NCBI RefSeq assembly: GCF_022701255.1
Contig: NZ_CP031705.1
Span: 5,952,001 to 6,016,000 of the forward strand
Length of the DNA: 64,000 bases
Reading direction: 5' to 3'
From: Microcoleus vaginatus HSN003
GTDB taxonomy: Bacteria > Cyanobacteriota > Cyanobacteriia > Cyanobacteriales > Microcoleaceae
A model generated the notes under the pieces. It saw only the letters and a program-made list of their open reading frames with translations, did no database searches and was not told the origin of the DNA. Positions 61,317 through 64,000 of the stretch are shown here, in pieces. Every line of letters starts with the position of its first letter. Positions within the stretch are counted from its first letter, which is position 1. Made by a program: the position numbers and the translations under genes.

Positions 61317-62282
61317 ATGCCTACTTATACGGGAATTTCTAGCGAAGCATTTCAGCATCCCCTCGATCGCCAAGCTGAGGAAGCGCTGCGAAGCGTGCCT
61401 GGATTTGACTTAATTGCCAGCAAATTTGTAGAATTTGTCTACGAACGACCGCAATTCGTTTACCTAATGGGGAATAGCATTCAAGTCGGGCCCCGCCAAT
61501 ATGCCAGCATTTATCATATATTTCGGGAGTGCGTGCAGGCTTTAGATGTTTTTCCAGAACCGGGTTTGTTTGTGTCTCAGAATCCCTCAGTTAACAGCTA
61601 TGCCCTGGGAAAAACCCAGCCTTATGTAGTATTAAACACTGGTCTTTTAGACTTGTTGGACGAGGCGGAACTGCGGGTAGTCTTGGCTCACGAGTTGGGA
61701 CACATTAAATGTGGGCATCCAACTTTAAATCAAATGGCGATGTGGGCGATGAGCGTCGCATCGACAATTGGCGAGATGACTTTCGGTTTGGGAAATATGG
61801 TCGGTAGCGGTTTAATTTTCGCTTTTTACGAGTGGCGGCGGAAGGCTGAATTGTCGGCGGATCGGGCGGCTTTGTTGGTGACGGATGACTTGAATAGTGT
61901 GATGAAGACGATGATGAAACTTGCGGGAGTTAGCAGTAAATATGCTGACCAATGCAGTTTGCAAGAATTTATCCGCCAGTCTGACAACTATCAAGAGCTC
62001 GATCGAGACAATCTCAACCAAGTGTATAAATTTTTACTTTACAACGGCGGTCAGGGCGTGATGCTGAGTCACCCTTTCCCCGTGGAACGTCTGCGATATT
62101 TGCGAGACTGGGCCAGTTCCGAGGAATACCGCCAAATTAAGCGAGGGAACTACAAGCGGGCTGTAGCTGAGGGTGCGGTTGATGTGAAGTCGCAAACGCC
62201 TAACAGTGAGACGGAGGCTTTGCGCCGTCAGATTGAAGAGTTGCAGCGGGAGATCGATCGGCAAAAATCAAAGCGAAACTAA
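61317..62282 (+). CDS. M48-family metallopeptidase
   Basis: 321 residues. The zinc site HELGHIKCGH (H125, E126, H129) and the third ligand in ELSADRAALL (E178) are both intact. Two weakly hydrophobic segments lie between them (MAMWAMSVASTIGEM, GSGLIFAFYEW); there is no classical signal peptide, and it ends in a charged coiled-coil (ALRRQIEELQREIDRQKSK). M48 enzymes act as membrane quality-control or Oma1/HtpX-like proteases; the target is unknown. It is monocistronic. Confidence 0.85.
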   Translation: MPTYTGISSEAFQHPLDRQAEEALRSVPGFDLIASKFVEFVYERPQFVYLMGNSIQVGPRQYASIYHIFRECVQALDVFPEPGLFVSQNPSVNSYALGKTQPYVVLNTGLLDLLDEAELRVVLAHELGHIKCGHPTLNQMAMWAMSVASTIGEMTFGLGNMVGSGLIFAFYEWRRKAELSADRAALLVTDDLNSVMKTMMKLAGVSSKYADQCSLQEFIRQSDNYQELDRDNLNQVYKFLLYNGGQGVMLSHPFPVERLRYLRDWASSEEYRQIKRGNYKRAVAEGAVDVKSQTPNSETEALRRQIEELQREIDRQKSKRN

Positions 62283-62506
62283 GTTTGAATTCCTCGTCCC
62301 CAGGCTCAGCCTGGGAACCAGCTAAATGTTTTGTTGAAGATTTACCGGATTTGAGGGAGGGAGAAACGTAAAAGGAAGGTAAACCAGTCAGAGACTTACT
62401 CGCAACGGGCCTCCAATCTAAAAACTGTCCCCTCCTTTCTGAAATCTGTTTCTGGGGAGGTGTAGTTTAAATCAAGAGAAGCTTATAAATTAACGGAGCT
62501 AAAAAA

Positions 62507-62932
62507 ATGATTATTGATAACGCAATGAATACTAACAAACCAACTTCTAATTTTTTCGGCAATGTGGGAAAAGTCACGATGGCTCTGACTCTTCTGGCGG
62601 CGGGCATGGCATTTACAAATCCTGGGAGAGACAAATACCTAACTTATGCTTCCGGCGTACTCCAAACCGAGCTGGAAAGCACTGTGTGCAAAGATTCTCG
62701 CGTTCCGAAAGCTTTGAGCGGCATTACAGATAGTTTAATCGGCAGTTGCAAGAATTTGCTGACTTCGCAGCGGAACACGATCGAAAGCTTGCTCGACAAT
62801 ACAACACAGCGTCAAAACTTAGGTGTGGTTAGTATTTACACCACTGAATTAGGCAAAAAAAGCTATCAAACGGTTGGAGCTTTTGGTAATTTTGTTACCC
62901 TGCCACCGAGTTCTGAAAATGCTCAAAATTAG
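62507..62932 (+). CDS. DUF4359 family protein, 141 aa
   Basis: Start ATG 62507 with GGAG at 62495-62498. One N-terminal hydrophobic segment (KVTMALTLLAAGMAFT) and then a ~110-residue polar region with two cysteines (VCKDSRVPKAL, SCKNLL), ending KKSYQTVGAFGNFVTLPPS. The layout is that of the cyanobacterial DUF4359 family, exported and of unknown function. A related C-terminal fragment lies near 63.85 kb. Confidence 0.75.
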   Translation: MIIDNAMNTNKPTSNFFGNVGKVTMALTLLAAGMAFTNPGRDKYLTYASGVLQTELESTVCKDSRVPKALSGITDSLIGSCKNLLTSQRNTIESLLDNTTQRQNLGVVSIYTTELGKKSYQTVGAFGNFVTLPPSSENAQN

Positions 62933-62945
62933 ACTCAAATTAAGT

Positions 62946-62985
62946 TCAATTGTTGAAACCGGGTTTTGTAGAAAGCCCGGTTTTT
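62946..62985. repeat. Palindrome (GAAACCGGGTTT family) after the DUF4359 gene
   Basis: TTGAAACCGGGTTTTGTAGA followed by AAGCCCGGTTTTTGC: fold-back repeat with a T-run, possibly acting as terminator of the DUF4359 gene. Related to the AGAAACCCGGTTTCT elements elsewhere in this window. Confidence 0.65.
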
Positions 62986-63159
62986 GCTTAGGTAATTCTC
63001 TCTGAGTAAATCTCAATAACTTCGGAGAGCGGTAGCACTTGTTTTTAATGAGGGCCGCTATTAGAGACAAAATATTAAGTTTTCTTAAAGAAGAAAAGTT
63101 ATTGTCCCACTTAATATTAACATGAACGCTATAAAGTTTGATGTTTAACAAATAAGCAG

Positions 63160-63726
63160 ATGGCAATGCAATTAAGTAAGGGTGAGAGATTTAATATCTC
63201 TAAAGAAGCGCCCGGTTTAAAAAAAATGGCGATCGCCCTCGGTTGGCAGGTGACAGAGGCAGGACAAAGCTACGAGATTGATGTCTCTGCGTTTATGCTA
63301 GGTGCTGACGGCAAAATACCTAACGATCAATATTTTATCTTTTACAATAATCTGCAATCCTTTGACAATTCGGTACTGCAATCGATTCCTGAAAAAAACA
63401 ACCGAAGTCAAGAGAATAAGACCCTTTACGGCGTTATCTTAGAAAGAGTTAATCCTGAAATTGAGGAAATAACTTTTGTTGGGACTATTCACGAAGCAGA
63501 TAAAATCAAGGCAAATTTTAGCAATATCAAAAATGCTTTTATCAAAATTAGCAATTTGGATACAGGGAGCGAACTTGTTCGTTATGAATTAAAAGAGAAC
63601 TTTTCGCTAGAGACTGCTGTAGAATTTGGTCGCTTGTATAGAAAGAATGGAGAGTGGAGATTTCAGGCGGTAGGAGCAGGATATCAGGCAGGATTGCAGA
63701 GTTTCGTTGATAAGTATTGCAACTAA
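63160..63726 (+). CDS. TerD-family protein with degenerate calcium site
   Basis: 188 residues. The family core is clear: LGADGKIPNDQYFIFYNNLQS, VPEIEEITFVGTIHEADK-like centre, then AFIKISNLDTGSELVRYELKENFSLETAVEFGRLYRKNGEWRFQAVGAGYQAGLQ. TerD proteins of tellurite/stress operons usually have an acidic Asp/Glu-rich loop for Ca2+ after the NNL strand; here it reads SIPEKNNRSQENK, without the acidic pairs. It is alone, without other ter genes. Function unknown; stress-related by family. Confidence 0.85.
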   Translation: MAMQLSKGERFNISKEAPGLKKMAIALGWQVTEAGQSYEIDVSAFMLGADGKIPNDQYFIFYNNLQSFDNSVLQSIPEKNNRSQENKTLYGVILERVNPEIEEITFVGTIHEADKIKANFSNIKNAFIKISNLDTGSELVRYELKENFSLETAVEFGRLYRKNGEWRFQAVGAGYQAGLQSFVDKYCN

Positions 63727-63842
63727 AATAGTAATAATATTGCTCCAATTCCTCACGAGTTGGCAGCGGTAACTGTCGATGATTTGCAGTTTCCGGCTGG
63801 GGAGTTGGAGGTGGAGTCAGAACCGGAATCGGAACAGTCTCG

Positions 63843-63902
63843 TCTGGAGCTTTTGGTAAATTTGTTACCTTGTTACCTAGTTATGAAAATGCTCGAAAGT
63901 AG
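63843..63902 (+). pseudogene. Fragment of a second DUF4359 gene (C-terminus only)
   Basis: The frame codes SGAFGKFVTLLPSYENARK and stops at 63900-63902, matching the last 19 residues of the DUF4359 protein at 62507-62932. Upstream the frame continues into unrelated acidic sequence (LEVESEPESEQ), so this is a decayed partial duplication that now brackets the terD-like gene. Confidence 0.7.
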
Positions 63903-63940
63903 GGTCAAACTAACATATTGCACCATTCTCAATAAGCTTT

Positions 63941-64000
63941 TTATGAACAGGCAAGATGCCTGTTCCACAAGAGATGAATTTTATTGTGGAACAGGCATCT
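63941..64000. repeat. Dispersed palindrome cut by window edge
   Basis: GAACAGGCAAGATGCCTGTTCC followed by the TTTTATTGTGGAACAGGCATCT of the same family; continues beyond the window. Confidence 0.85.

Overview
The window looks like a chromosome segment of a filamentous cyanobacterium of the Oscillatoriales (Microcoleus/Oscillatoria-like). The basis is mixed. Directly visible are many HIP1-type GCGATCGC sites, abundant tandem heptanucleotide repeats (STRR type) and several dispersed palindromes. From family knowledge, many proteins belong to families found mainly in cyanobacteria (DUF3172, DUF3038/DUF4335, DUF4359, DUF4912, a glycine-rich RRM protein, a CYP120-like P450, a chorismate lyase of the plastoquinone route). 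The genus is an inference.

Layout. 0-11 kb: an AMIN-type protein cut by the window edge, DUF3172, clpS, an RRM protein, murF, a lone HNH nuclease with an unrecognised N-terminal domain, and a second-type EF-G. 11-17 kb: recG, an acidic-repeat protein and the rpsB-tsf pair, separated by heptamer repeats and a 44-bp perfect palindrome. 17-28 kb: a CPA2 antiporter with universal-stress-like tail, DUF3038-DUF4335, a two-gene membrane/hypothetical unit, an OmpA-type protein, an AI-2E family permease and an alpha/beta-hydrolase lacking its serine. 28-31 kb: a toxin-antitoxin pair, a shortened DUF433 gene, cysS interrupted by a C-tract repeat, and a Uma2 remnant. 31-36 kb: a HlyD adaptor, MacB-type permease and TolC-type outer-membrane protein with no ATPase gene beside them.

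37-42 kb is the most dynamic part: a DUF4912 gene, an intact IS66-type element with perfect 8-bp target duplication, then five 124-bp tandem repeat units, one split by an IS630 element. 42-47 kb is a four-gene sugar ABC importer (binding protein, two permeases, ATPase). 47-64 kb holds small secreted proteins, a double-cassette peptide ABC ATPase, a large PAS/GAF histidine kinase, a P450, chorismate lyase, an FAD protein, acireductone dioxygenase, an M48 peptidase, DUF4359 and a TerD relative that has lost its calcium site.

No tRNA, rRNA or CRISPR array was seen. The strongest candidates for something new are the HNH protein at 7.2-8.3 kb, the inverted-repeat/minisatellite family at 40.5-42.1 and 52.5 kb, and the cysS insertion, where one base in a C-tract decides the reading frame of an essential gene.
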